Source: CAVRXQ01 sp963838845
GTDB lineage: Bacteria > Actinomycetota > Acidimicrobiia > Acidimicrobiales > Bog-793
DNA: 64,000 bases
Direction of reading: 5' to 3'
NCBI GenBank assembly: GCA_963838845.1
Contig: CAWISR010000003.1
Span: forward strand, 1,240,001 to 1,304,000
Position numbers and translations under genes: made by a program. Under the pieces are notes generated by a model. It was not told where the DNA came from. It did no database searches and was given only the letters and a program-made list of their open reading frames with translations. Positions 18,114-26,451 of the stretch are shown in pieces (positions within the stretch are counted from its first letter, which is position 1; every line of letters begins with the position of its first letter).

Positions 18114-18415
18114 GCGCAGAAGAGACTTATAAAGGCGAGCGAGCCACGCACTTCAGCAACTTGCCAAGCCCGGCTTACGGGGCCGCGAGCACGTCTAACT
18201 GCGCGTTGGGGGCACGACAGCAGGCCGTCAACACCGAGGCGCTCGCTGTCGAAAATCAATTTGGTTGATGATCAATTTGACAGCGCGTTGACAGCCAAAC
18301 GCTGAAAAACAACGAGCGGCGATGACCAAGTCCGACCAAGAGCGAGGACGGAGATGTCCTGCTCAAACGTACTTTGGTCGGTGGCTACCGACGGCGACCA
18401 TGCGTTTGGTTCGCT
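18114..18415. other. Non-coding island end with short repeats
   Basis: I see no gene here. The interval holds clustered short repeats: ATCAATTTG at 18255-18263 and 18271-18279, GACCAAG at 18324-18330 and 18334-18340 (10 bp apart, one helical turn), and an inverted CTTTGGTC at about 18372-18379. Such spacing next to a tRNA-derived site would suit integrase or excisionase arm sites, which is inference. Confidence 0.4.
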
Positions 18416-18459
18416 CTCATAACCCGAAGGTCGGAGGTTCAAATCCTCCCCCCGCCACT
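18416..18459 (+). repeat. 3' half of a CAT-anticodon tRNA (probable att site)
   Basis: The sequence reproduces a tRNA from the anticodon loop to the discriminator base: loop CTCATAA (18416-18422), CCCGA, variable loop, T arm GGAGG-TTCAAAT-CCTCC (18433-18449), acceptor strand CCCCGCC and A. The matching 5' half (acceptor GGCGGGG, D arm) is not upstream, and the bases before the loop do not pair with CCCGA, so this is a fragment and not a gene. tRNA 3' halves of this length are typical integrase attachment sites and mark island ends. The anticodon fits Met or Ile2. The antisense reading ends in the well-known spurious peptide GGGFEPPTFGL, which confirms tRNA origin. Confidence 0.8.
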
Positions 18460-18543
18460 AAGAAACTCCAGTTCAGAGGCACAATCTGAGCGCCGCAGGC
18501 TGAAGCCCCTCCCTTAGCGGCAAAAGTCCTGCTCATGATCTTG

Positions 18544-18559
18544 AACCCGAAGGTCGGAG
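18544..18559 (+). repeat. Second copy of a 16-bp tRNA-derived segment
   Basis: AACCCGAAGGTCGGAG occurs here and at 18421-18436 inside the tRNA fragment, 123 bp apart. The match ends abruptly, so this is a truncated second copy, perhaps a scar from an earlier integration or a tandem att site. Confidence 0.6.
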
Positions 18560-18595
18560 CCCGGTTGTAAGCGGGCCGCAGTCCATCGAAGTTCG

Positions 18596-19027
18596 CTAGA
18601 TCACGAAATCGGCGGTCTGCCCGTTCAGGTCGACATTCGCCGTGCGCCGTTTGGCATCGAGCCACGAGCGAGCATGGACGTGCGTCCCAGATCGTTCGTT
18701 AGCCCACCAGGGTCGGTGGCGACGGGCCGAGGGTGGCAGAGGTCCGCCGAGGATCCGTTCGATCTCGACAAAGCTCAGGCGGACGACGGGCTCGGTCCGA
18801 GTCAACAGATAGTCACCCAAGCCGTCGTAGCGCGAGCGCCCGCGCCGGCTTGGCGCCGAACCGAGGCTGGGGGGAGGACCCGTGGGCGGCGCAGTTGAGG
18901 CTCGAGTCGGGCGATAGCGACCTTCGAGCCAGTTCAGGAACCGCTCGACGGGATAAACGTAAGTGGTAATCGTGTTGCGAGCCTTACCAGCGCCACGCAG
19001 TTCTGCCTCGTAGCGGTCTAGTTCCAT
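18596..19027 (-). CDS. Integrase N-terminal (SAM-like) domain fused to DUF7662-like domain
   Basis: This is a 143-aa protein starting at an ATG at 19027 behind a good ribosome site (GAGGAG). Residues 1-40 resemble the core-binding SAM-like domain of tyrosine recombinases (LDRYEAELR...NTITTYVYPVERFLNWL). From about residue 67 it has YDGLGDYLL, LSFVEIERILG and SARRHRPWWAN, which fit the DUF7662 family found in mobile and defence regions. There is no catalytic recombinase domain, so it cannot integrate DNA itself. It lies at the island border, about 140 bp from the tRNA fragment. It may be an integrase relic captured by DUF7662 or a stand-alone DNA-binding accessory protein. Confidence 0.6.
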   Translation of the reverse strand: MELDRYEAELRGAGKARNTITTYVYPVERFLNWLEGRYRPTRASTAPPTGPPPSLGSAPSRRGRSRYDGLGDYLLTRTEPVVRLSFVEIERILGGPLPPSARRHRPWWANERSGTHVHARSWLDAKRRTANVDLNGQTADFVI

Positions 19028-19120
19028 TCTCAGCTCCTCGGTGGTCCAAGCAGTGGTGTCAACAAGGCAGCGCCGCGGGATAGGTCTGGTACGAAACTCG
19101 AAAAGACCTCGGCTCGTCGC

Positions 19121-19354
19121 TCAGCTGTCCGAGCCGAACGATGGGACGTCGACCGAGACGCTCTCGACGGAGTCGGGGATTGCGACTGAATGAAGCGGGA
19201 TCGGATCCTCGCCGGGTTCGAGGAGAACCTCGCGGCGAGCTCGCGGATCACCCTGGTACAGGGCGCCATGCAGTTGGAGGTGGGGGATCGCCACACCTGT
19301 GGTGGGGACGATCGCCACCCAGTCGGATGTGACGAGCGTCCGCAACGCCGTCAC
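19121..19354 (-). CDS. Small hypothetical protein coupled to the MFS gene
   Basis: A 77-aa frame opens at a GTG that overlaps the MFS stop (GTGA) and reads on the same strand. It contains TLVTSDWVAIVPTTGVAIP, which faintly recalls the end of a LysR-type effector domain, so it may be the truncated 3' part of a regulator left at the island junction. I do not recognise it with any certainty. Confidence 0.35.
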   Translation of the reverse strand: MTALRTLVTSDWVAIVPTTGVAIPHLQLHGALYQGDPRARREVLLEPGEDPIPLHSVAIPDSVESVSVDVPSFGSDS

Positions 19355-20586
19355 CCTGGCGAGGCGGGCAACAGGCGACTCTTCCTTCGAAGGAGGAACC
19401 GCGTCAGAGCGAAGATCACAGCAAGGAGGACGTAGCAGAGGCTGTCGCTCGTCGCCTGCGCGACGGCGCCGCTACTCACAGCCGCGATTCCCTGGCCTGC
19501 GGCCCAGGCGAAGGACCAGATCGCGAAGCCCAATCCCTGGTGAAGGCCCAGACGCTGGGCCGCGTCGCTGATGATCGCCGCACTCGGCACGAAGAGCATG
19601 CCGTAGGCGGGCAAGCCGACAACGATGAGCGCGACGAGCAGCGGGGCCGGGGATGCGAAAGGTAGGAGAACGCTCACCAACACCGCACCCGCCACGCAGA
19701 CGCGAATCGGCGAGACCGCCCCGCGCCGGTCAGCGATCCTCCCGATCACGGGCGACAGGACCGCCTCGAGCGCGGCCGCGCCGAGAAACGCCGCGCCGAT
19801 GACGATCGCGGAGGCACCGAGGCGATTCAGTCGCAGCGGGGCGAGCACGTCGACGACCCCGAAGGCGAGGCCGCCGAGGAACGTGAACCAGATCCCGCCC
19901 ATCACGCTCGGGTCCTTCACTGCTAGGAGCGCGTGACGAATTGACTGCGATGTTTCGGCCGTGGGCGCGGTGATGAGGAGGCTGGTGAGGATCAAGAATG
20001 CCCCGATCACCGACGCCGCAGAGAACGTCGGCCCCGTCCCAACTCGGCTCGCGACAGCGCCGACGACTGGTCCAAAAAGCGCTCCTGCGATCGCGGCGCC
20101 GATTGCCACGCCCAGAGCTTGCGCGCGTCGACCCGTCGGCACTTCCAACGCGAGCCACGCGAGTCCACCGGCCCAGATCCACGCACCGCCCACACCCTGT
20201 ACGAAGCGAGCACAATCGAGCAGAACTGTCGAGCCTGCAAATCCAAAGACAAGGGTCGCGGCACACATCAAAACGAGTCCTGCCACGACCGTGCGCCGGA
20301 CGCCAACCTTGCTCGCATACAGCCCCGCGGGTAGCGCTCCGAGGAGAGTCCCGATCGGATAGCAAGCGACGAGAAGGCCGGCGCCCGACTTCGACAGATC
20401 GAAGCGATGCGCGTAATGCGGGAGCAACGGAACGATCGCGTAATAGAAGATCGTCTCAACGAATACGACGACCGAAACGAGCGCCAAGAGCTTGACGAGT
20501 CCGCCGTATGATTCGGCTATCGAGCTGAATCGAGAGCGCACGAAGCAAGTATTGCTAATCACTCGCCGTATCGACGCTTCGAACAA
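19351..20586 (-). CDS. MFS transporter (12-TM type)
   Basis: This protein of up to 411 aa is a Major Facilitator in the cytoplasmic membrane. Hydrophobic helices alternate with the family loops GLYASKVGVRRT (after TM2) and GRIADRRGAVSP (its repeat in the second half). FVQGVGGAWIWAGGLAWL matches the TM4 region of sugar/drug MFS carriers. The longest frame begins at a TTG at 20586; a GTG at 20538 leaves 395 aa and starts closer to TM1, so the true start is uncertain. Nothing shows the substrate. It diverges from the dehydrogenase gene at 20907. Confidence 0.75.
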   Translation of the reverse strand: MFEASIRRVISNTCFVRSRFSSIAESYGGLVKLLALVSVVVFVETIFYYAIVPLLPHYAHRFDLSKSGAGLLVACYPIGTLLGALPAGLYASKVGVRRTVVAGLVLMCAATLVFGFAGSTVLLDCARFVQGVGGAWIWAGGLAWLALEVPTGRRAQALGVAIGAAIAGALFGPVVGAVASRVGTGPTFSAASVIGAFLILTSLLITAPTAETSQSIRHALLAVKDPSVMGGIWFTFLGGLAFGVVDVLAPLRLNRLGASAIVIGAAFLGAAALEAVLSPVIGRIADRRGAVSPIRVCVAGAVLVSVLLPFASPAPLLVALIVVGLPAYGMLFVPSAAIISDAAQRLGLHQGLGFAIWSFAWAAGQGIAAVSSGAVAQATSDSLCYVLLAVIFALTRFLLRRKSRLLPASPG

Positions 20587-20906
20587 CCCGTCGAGGCGCG
20601 AGCTGTCACCGGCCGGCTAGGGCGTTCGGATCCCTCTTTGACCCTGCCGATCTGCTCTCACGCGATCGAAGAACGTGATCGCGCGGCGCTTCGGTCATGG
20701 GTCGATAGCTGTTCGCTCGAGCACTCGATCGAACGCAGACCGTCGAGAGGATTGAACGGAGCCAGAATCCTCGGTAGGGATTGACATACACCTAAACATT
20801 AAGAAAAGCCCGGGTCCTCTCCCCATCAGAGAGCGTCGCGCAGCGAAAGCAGTGGGCGGGGCCCCTCTTGGGGCATCGACGTTGCCAGATTTAAGGGGTG
20901 AGAGGC
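20587..20906. promoter_or_regulatory. Divergent intergenic region between MFS and dehydrogenase genes
   Basis: No gene is evident. A perfect -35-like TTGACA lies at 20781-20786 on the plus strand, but no good -10 follows at 16-18 bp, so a promoter for the dehydrogenase is only suggested. The region just upstream (20787-20805) is unusually AT-rich for this window. Confidence 0.3.
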
Positions 20907-21833
20907 ATGAAGCGCGTAGAGAAAAAGACAATCGCTTGGATCGGTACCGGCGTCATGGGCTCCGCGATGTGCCGGCACTTGATCACCGCGGGTTACGAGG
21001 TACGAGTGCATAGCCGTACTCGAGCCCGAGCAGAGGGTCTCATCGACGCAGGAGCGCGTTGGTGTCCGACTGCCGCATCTGCGGCAGATGGGTCCGACTT
21101 CGTGTTCACAATGGTCGGCTATCCATCAGAGGTCCGCGACGTGATCCTTGGAGAACGCGACGGAATCCTTACTACGGCAAAGCCCGGATCAGTCATTGTC
21201 GACATGACGACGAGTGAGCCGGATCTCGCAGAAGAGATCTTCGCTGTTGCGCGAGAGAAACAAGTGGATTCGCTCGACGCGCCGGTCTCTGGGGGCGACG
21301 TCGGGGCACGAGATGCCTCGCTAACGGTAATGGTTGGAGGTCGACGAGAAGCATTTGATCGCGTCCTTCCGCTGTTCGGGATCTTCGGCAAGTCCGTGAC
21401 CTTCGTGGGTGGGCCAGGTGCCGGTCAACACACGAAGATGGTCAATCAAATTGCAATCGCCTCAGGAATGATCGGTGTATGCGAGGCGCTTCTCTATGCG
21501 CAGCGAGCGGGTTTAGATGTCGCGCTGGTTGTTCGGACGATTGAGAATGGCGCTGCAGGATCGTGGTCACTTTCCAATTACGGACCTCGAATGCTCAACG
21601 GAGACTTCAAGCCAGGCTTCAAGGTGGGTCACTTTGTGAAAGATCTTGGCATTGCAATGACGGAAGCGCGGAAAATGCATATCTCACTGCCAGGTCTCGC
21701 GCTCGCCGAGCAGTTTTATGTGGCCACCGTTGCCCACGGCCGAGGCGAACAGGGCACGCAAGCACTGCTGCTTGCGCTCGCCGAGTTGTCGGATATCGAT
21801 TGGACCGTTGAGGAAGGAGGAGGACTCATCTGA
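20907..21833 (+). CDS. Beta-hydroxyacid dehydrogenase (3-hydroxyisobutyrate DH/GarR family)
   Basis: This 308-aa NAD(P)-dependent oxidoreductase matches the normal family length. It has the Rossmann start IAWIGTGVMGSAM, the substrate-binding DAPVSGGDVGARDASL, and the catalytic Lys in GAGQHTKMVNQ. The family oxidises 3-hydroxyisobutyrate, tartronate semialdehyde and similar short hydroxyacids; the substrate here is not evident. I start at the ATG at 20907, with AAGGGG upstream; a GTG three codons earlier is in frame. It is followed on the same strand by a peptidase and a peptide-binding protein after a 227-bp gap. Confidence 0.85.
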   Translation: MKRVEKKTIAWIGTGVMGSAMCRHLITAGYEVRVHSRTRARAEGLIDAGARWCPTAASAADGSDFVFTMVGYPSEVRDVILGERDGILTTAKPGSVIVDMTTSEPDLAEEIFAVAREKQVDSLDAPVSGGDVGARDASLTVMVGGRREAFDRVLPLFGIFGKSVTFVGGPGAGQHTKMVNQIAIASGMIGVCEALLYAQRAGLDVALVVRTIENGAAGSWSLSNYGPRMLNGDFKPGFKVGHFVKDLGIAMTEARKMHISLPGLALAEQFYVATVAHGRGEQGTQALLLALAELSDIDWTVEEGGGLI

Positions 21834-21871
21834 GATCAACGCTCTGGCAGCGGGAGTTCACTGCGATTTCG

Positions 21872-22060
21872 GTGAACACAGAACGCGAAAATCGGTTATC
21901 CGATCGATACGCCAACCCCGAGATGACACGAGGCTTGCCGGAGGTGCGTATACAGACAATACTCACTGGCGGACTCCGCGCTGCGATGGCGCGTCTGCCC
22001 AGCCTGGGAGGATTAACTCCGATTTCGCTTGTGCGACAAGGCGAGGAGCACAACGCCTAA
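21872..22060 (+). CDS. Possible small ORF before the aminopeptidase
   Basis: A 62-aa frame from a GTG at 21872 ends in TAA immediately before the aminopeptidase ATG at 22061. It contains NRLSDRYANPEMTRGLPEVR and looks more protein-like than chance, but I recognise no family and its start has no clear ribosome site. It could be a leader or the tail of a decayed gene; the preceding ~60 bases stay open in the same frame. Confidence 0.25.
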   Translation: MNTERENRLSDRYANPEMTRGLPEVRIQTILTGGLRAAMARLPSLGGLTPISLVRQGEEHNA

Positions 22061-23527
22061 ATGCGCGTTATCGCGGCCGAAGAGCGACCCGCCGACATCC
22101 GCTGCGACCGTCTGGTCGTACTCGTAACCCAGCACGAGGGCGAGGCCCAGTTCCCCGAAGGCGTGCTCGACAAGATCGGCTCCGGGGCTTCGTCACTGCT
22201 TTCCAAGCACGGCTTCTCCGGCGCGCCGGGCGATCTTGTCGTTTTCGATTCGCTCGGGTTAATCCCGGCCGAAACGCTGGCGATGGCAGGCGTCGGGGAA
22301 ACCAGGGACATGCGCGACGGCGTCGTCTCAGACGCGCTGCGCCGGGCGATCTCGGGCACGCAGGCTCGCGACGTCGGAATTGTGTTCGGTGAGCTCAACG
22401 CTTCGAGCCTGGCACCCGCCGTCGAAGGGGCGATCCTCGGTCGCCATCGTTTTTCCCTCGAGGAGGCGAGTGCCCGACGCGGACCCCCTTCGATCGATCT
22501 CGAGATCAAGGTCTCGACCTCAGAGGTCGGGGACGCTTGGGAGAAGCGAGCGAATCTCGGCCGGGTGATCGCGGAATCGGTCTGCTGGGTGCGCGACCTC
22601 GTCGACTTGCCTTCGCACCACGCGACCCCAGACCGTCTGGCAGACGAGGCGAGGCACCTCGCGGCGGAGACGCCGGTCTCGTGCGAAGTCCTCGACGCGA
22701 CAGCGCTCGAAAAGCTCGGCTTTGGCGGCATACTCGCGGTCGGAGGCGGCGGCGAGTACCCGCCGTGCGTCGTTGTGTTGCGGTACGAACCGACGAGCGG
22801 AAAGCCTCTAGGACTGGTTGGCAAGGGCATCACCTTTGACTCCGGCGGCTACCACCTGAAATCTCTCGACGAGATGCGGCTTATGAAGTCCGACATGTCT
22901 GGAGCGGCGGCGGTGATGGGCGCCCTACGGGTCGCCGCCCTGAACGGCGTACGTCAGGACATCGTCGCGGTCCTCCCGTTCGCCGAGAACCTCGTCGGGA
23001 GACGTGCGTATCGTCCGAGCGACGTCGTCGTCCATTTCGGGGGGAAGACATCCGAGGTCATCGACCCGGACAACGAAGGTCGGATGATCCTCGCCGACGC
23101 GCTCGGCTATGTCTTCGAATACGACCCGACGTCGGTGATCGACCTCGCGACGCTCACCGACGCAGGCGGCCTCGGGCCGGACCTGTGGGCGGTGCTCGCG
23201 AACGACCGGGCGCTCGCGGCGGAGTTGCTCTCCTCGGGTGCGGAAGCGGGCGAGCCCGGTTGGGAGCTTCCGCTCTGGCGGCCGTACCGGGAACGACTGC
23301 GGTCGAACGTCGCCAACATCGCGAACGCCGATTGGAAGACGGACAACGCGGTGCTCGCCGCGCTGTTTCTCGCCGAGTTCGTCGGCGAGATCCCGTGGGC
23401 GCACATCGACCTCGGCCATGCGGCGTTTCGTGGATCGGGACCCGACCACGCGGCATCGGGTGTCGGCGTGCGAACCCTCGTGCGGTTCCTTCTCAATCGC
23501 GATGAGCACGAACGTAAGGGGACTTGA
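22061..23527 (+). CDS. M17 family leucyl aminopeptidase
   Basis: This 488-aa cytoplasmic metallopeptidase removes N-terminal residues from peptides. The di-metal site motifs are present: GKGITFDSGGYHLK (Lys and Asp ligands), KSDMSGAAAVMGA, and DPDNEGRMILADAL, the counterpart of the family NTDAEGRLxLADAL with Asp, Glu and Arg kept but Asn-Thr changed to Asp-Pro. The C-terminal WAHIDLGHAAF replaces the usual W.HLDIAG. These changes suggest a divergent subfamily with altered specificity. Only 24 bp separate it from the peptide-binding protein, so imported peptides are probably its substrates. Confidence 0.85.
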   Translation: MRVIAAEERPADIRCDRLVVLVTQHEGEAQFPEGVLDKIGSGASSLLSKHGFSGAPGDLVVFDSLGLIPAETLAMAGVGETRDMRDGVVSDALRRAISGTQARDVGIVFGELNASSLAPAVEGAILGRHRFSLEEASARRGPPSIDLEIKVSTSEVGDAWEKRANLGRVIAESVCWVRDLVDLPSHHATPDRLADEARHLAAETPVSCEVLDATALEKLGFGGILAVGGGGEYPPCVVVLRYEPTSGKPLGLVGKGITFDSGGYHLKSLDEMRLMKSDMSGAAAVMGALRVAALNGVRQDIVAVLPFAENLVGRRAYRPSDVVVHFGGKTSEVIDPDNEGRMILADALGYVFEYDPTSVIDLATLTDAGGLGPDLWAVLANDRALAAELLSSGAEAGEPGWELPLWRPYRERLRSNVANIANADWKTDNAVLAALFLAEFVGEIPWAHIDLGHAAFRGSGPDHAASGVGVRTLVRFLLNRDEHERKGT

Positions 23528-23551
23528 CCGGTCCGGGCACAAGGAGGCGTC

Positions 23552-25417
23552 ATGGAATCGTCGGGGGCATCACCCGTATCACGCCGGTTCGGCCGAGTTG
23601 GCCGTCGTCGAATCGGTGCCCTAGCTGTCGCATTTCTCGCCACTCCGCTCGCGCTCGGCGTGGCTCCGGTCGCCGGGGCGCACGCGACGGGTTCTTCTGC
23701 GAATCCATCGGGAACGGCGGTCTTCGCGCTGCAGCCCGGAACGTACGCGAACTACATCCTCCCCTTCTATGGCGCGCAGTACTTCGCGGCCGCGAACCAG
23801 TCAGAGTTCCAGTTCCTCATGTACCGTCCGCTCTACTGGTTCGGGGAGGACGGAAAACCGATCTTCAACGAATCGCTCAGCCTCGCGTATCCCCCCGTGT
23901 ATAGCGACAACAACACCGTCGTCACGATCAAGATGAAGGACTGGAAGTGGTCCGACGGAGAGACGATCGACGCGCGCGACGTTTTGTTCTGGCAGAACCT
24001 CGTCACCGCGGAGAAGTCGGTCTGGGCGGCGTACGCGCCGGGCGGCTATCCCGACAACGTGAAGTCCGTGAAGATGCTGTCGGCAGAGACAATCCAGTTC
24101 ACGCTGACCCGCAGCTACAACCCGAACTGGTACACCTACAACGAGTTGTCTCAGATCACGCCGCTGCCGATGGCGTGGGACGTGACGAGTGCCGGGGGAA
24201 AGCCTGGTAACTACGACGAATCCGCGACGGGCGTCAAAGAGGTCTACGCGTACCTGTCGGCACAGGCGGGCAAGCTCTCGACGTACGCGACGAACCCGCT
24301 CTGGCAGGTCGTAGACGGCCCGTGGCGGCTCCAAACCTTCACGACGACCGGCTATGTCGTGATGGTCCCGAACACGAAATACTCGGGATCGCCGAAGCCG
24401 ACGATCGCGAAGTTCATCGAGCAGCCGTTCACGAGCGACTCGTCGGAGTTCACTGACTTATTGAGTTCGAGCACGGTCACTTACGGCTACATTCCCCAGA
24501 CCGACTCTCCGGAGATCTCGCGGGTGGAGGGCGCCGGTTACAACGTCGTGCCGTGGATCGGGTGGGGCATCAACTACTTCCCCTACAACTTCAACAACCC
24601 GACCGTCGGTCCGATCTTCAAGCAGCTCTACTTCCGCCAGGCGTTCCAGTCGCTCCTTGATCAGCCCCAGGACATCAAGGCCGCTTACGACAACTACGCC
24701 TATCCGACCTACGGACCGGTTCCTCTGAAGCCTGCGAACCCGTACGTCGCGAGTGTCGAGCAGCACAACCCGTATCCGTTCTCGACGAAGACTGCGAAGA
24801 GCCTTCTCACGAGTCACGGTTGGAAGCTCGGCTCCGGGGGAGTCGACGTGTGCGACAAGGCGGGGACCGGTTCGAACGACTGCGGGCCCGAGGTGAAAAA
24901 AGGCGCCACGCTGAGCTTCACTTTGCAGTACGCCAGTGGATACGCGCCGCTCGCGACGGAGATGGCGGCGCTGAAGAGCTCGGCGAGTCTCGTCGGCATC
25001 TCGTTGCAGCTGAAGCAGGCGCCGGCGAACGTCGTCGTCTCGACGGCGATCCCGTGCAAGCCCTCCTCATCGACCTGTGGTTGGGAGCTCGAGGACTGGG
25101 GCGGGCTCGGGTGGGTGTACTCACCGGATTACGAGCCGACCGGAGACGAGCTCTTCCAGTCGGGCGCGGCGGCGAACTACGGCTCGTACGTGAGCAAGAC
25201 CGACGACGCGAACATCCTGGCGACCGAGGTCGAAAGCGGGGCCGCGGCGGCTACGGCCTTCGTCCGCTACCAGACCTACCTCGAAAAGCAGCTCCCGGTC
25301 GTCTATCAGGTCGAGCCCGACTATCAGATCAGCGCGATCTCGAAGCGACTCTCGGGCTCGACGCCACAGGACCCGATCCTGAACATCTACCCCGAGGACT
25401 GGCGCCTCTCGAAGTAA
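23552..25417 (+). CDS. Peptide ABC transporter substrate-binding protein (SBP_bac_5)
   Basis: This 621-aa exported binding protein of the dipeptide/oligopeptide/nickel class has an N-terminal signal peptide (VAFLATPLALGVAP, then AGAHA before the mature part) and no lipobox Cys. WKWSDGETIDARDVLFWQN is the family signature in domain I. A ribosome site AAGGAGG lies 4 bp before the ATG at 23552. Four cysteines in the second half (VCDKAGTGSNDCG and PCKPSSSTCG) could form two disulfides, uncommon in this family. Its permeases are read in the opposite direction at 26452-28334, with a GntR gene between. Confidence 0.88.
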   Translation: MESSGASPVSRRFGRVGRRRIGALAVAFLATPLALGVAPVAGAHATGSSANPSGTAVFALQPGTYANYILPFYGAQYFAAANQSEFQFLMYRPLYWFGEDGKPIFNESLSLAYPPVYSDNNTVVTIKMKDWKWSDGETIDARDVLFWQNLVTAEKSVWAAYAPGGYPDNVKSVKMLSAETIQFTLTRSYNPNWYTYNELSQITPLPMAWDVTSAGGKPGNYDESATGVKEVYAYLSAQAGKLSTYATNPLWQVVDGPWRLQTFTTTGYVVMVPNTKYSGSPKPTIAKFIEQPFTSDSSEFTDLLSSSTVTYGYIPQTDSPEISRVEGAGYNVVPWIGWGINYFPYNFNNPTVGPIFKQLYFRQAFQSLLDQPQDIKAAYDNYAYPTYGPVPLKPANPYVASVEQHNPYPFSTKTAKSLLTSHGWKLGSGGVDVCDKAGTGSNDCGPEVKKGATLSFTLQYASGYAPLATEMAALKSSASLVGISLQLKQAPANVVVSTAIPCKPSSSTCGWELEDWGGLGWVYSPDYEPTGDELFQSGAAANYGSYVSKTDDANILATEVESGAAAATAFVRYQTYLEKQLPVVYQVEPDYQISAISKRLSGSTPQDPILNIYPEDWRLSK

Positions 25418-25426
25418 TCGCGCCGA

Positions 25427-25452
25427 GCTCCAGAGGACAGGCCGTCCGGAGC
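25427..25452. terminator. Hairpin between convergent genes
   Basis: GCTCC-aga-GGAC pairs with GTCCGGAGC around a 5-base loop, forming a bulged GC-rich stem between the converging binding-protein and GntR genes. There is no T-tract, so intrinsic termination is only likely. Confidence 0.4.
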
Positions 25453-25455
25453 CGG

Positions 25456-26379
25456 TCAGCGGGTCCGCGGCGCCGTTTGGCGAAGACCTTTGCGCGGCGC
25501 CGCTTCGTTAGAGATCGGGCGCACAGCCCAGTCGGTCGCGCCGTCCGGGGACAAGACGGACTTCGTCGGCGTGCTCGACATGGAGAAGACGAACTCCGTC
25601 GCCGGGTAGACGTGGTGGAAGCAGTCGAACGGAATGCCCGCGGTCGTGAAGCTCACTCCGCGCAAATGGGCGACGGGAGCGTGCGGAGGAAGGTCGAGCG
25701 CGCGGCACTCCGGGGTGGTCGCGGTCGCGAATCCCAAGAACTGCTCCTCGCTCGCGTCGACGAGGCGGTGCTTGGTGGCGAGCAGACCGTAGAGCGATGC
25801 TCCAGCCTTCAGTGCCTCGACGTCGAGGTCTTCTGCGAGTGCGACGGGGACGACGGCTTCCTCCAAGACGGAGGCTCGATCCTCGATGCGGCGTAGGCGG
25901 CGGACGTCCCAGACACGCGCCTCCTCTGGGATCTGCAAAAGCCCGGCGATCGTCGCGCTCGGAAGCGCCAGACCGACGCTCAACAGCTCGGTCGAGATCT
26001 CCATCTCGGACTGTTCGCCAACGAGCGTCGCATGGAGGTCGCCGACGCGGAGCGAGTCGGTGAGGATCGGTGCCGCGGCGACGAAGGTGCCGAGACCTTG
26101 GTGGCGACGGACCCGACCGTCGCGCTCCATCTCGTCGAGTGCACGCCGAACCGAGATCAGACTGACCCCGGCCATCGCGGCGAGCTCGTTGTTCGTCGGG
26201 ATCTTGTCGCCCTGTTGGAGGCCGCCCTCTTCGATGAGCCGCGTGACAAGATCGATCACGAGTTCGTATCTGAAAGCGTCCGTCGGACGCGTTCGAGCGA
26301 GACCCCGTAGCGTCGTCTGCGCTCGCGGGCGCCTTCGGCGCGGTTCAGCGCGCACGGGGTTGACCATGTGTCGTGTCAT
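25456..26379 (-). CDS. GntR/HutC-family transcriptional regulator 1
   Basis: This 307-aa regulator has an N-terminal winged helix (PTNNELAAMAGVSLISVRRA) and a C-terminal UTRA-like effector domain. The first ~30 residues are an Arg-rich extension with RRRRPRAQ. It is the last gene of the leftward SIS-dppB-dppC run, 72 bp after dppC. It is clearly paralogous to the GntR protein at 36382-37299: both have QGLGTFVA after the HTH and a matching tail (FDCFHHVYPATEFVFSMS here, FDCFEQLYPAADFIFSIS there). Each sits by a Dpp-like transporter, so both probably sense the imported ligand or a derived sugar phosphate. Confidence 0.85.
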   Translation of the reverse strand: MTRHMVNPVRAEPRRRRPRAQTTLRGLARTRPTDAFRYELVIDLVTRLIEEGGLQQGDKIPTNNELAAMAGVSLISVRRALDEMERDGRVRRHQGLGTFVAAAPILTDSLRVGDLHATLVGEQSEMEISTELLSVGLALPSATIAGLLQIPEEARVWDVRRLRRIEDRASVLEEAVVPVALAEDLDVEALKAGASLYGLLATKHRLVDASEEQFLGFATATTPECRALDLPPHAPVAHLRGVSFTTAGIPFDCFHHVYPATEFVFSMSSTPTKSVLSPDGATDWAVRPISNEAAPRKGLRQTAPRTR

Positions 26380-26451
26380 CCCAGACCCTCTCGAGTCCTG
26401 CCGCTTCGACTCGAGGGTACCGCTCTTCGCTCTCCACCGATTCGTATTCGC

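Noticed and set aside
18417..18665. 82-aa leftward frame ending in GGGFEPPTFGL
   Set aside because: This ending is the well-known spurious translation of an antisense tRNA 3' half. The frame follows from the tRNA fragment and is not a gene.
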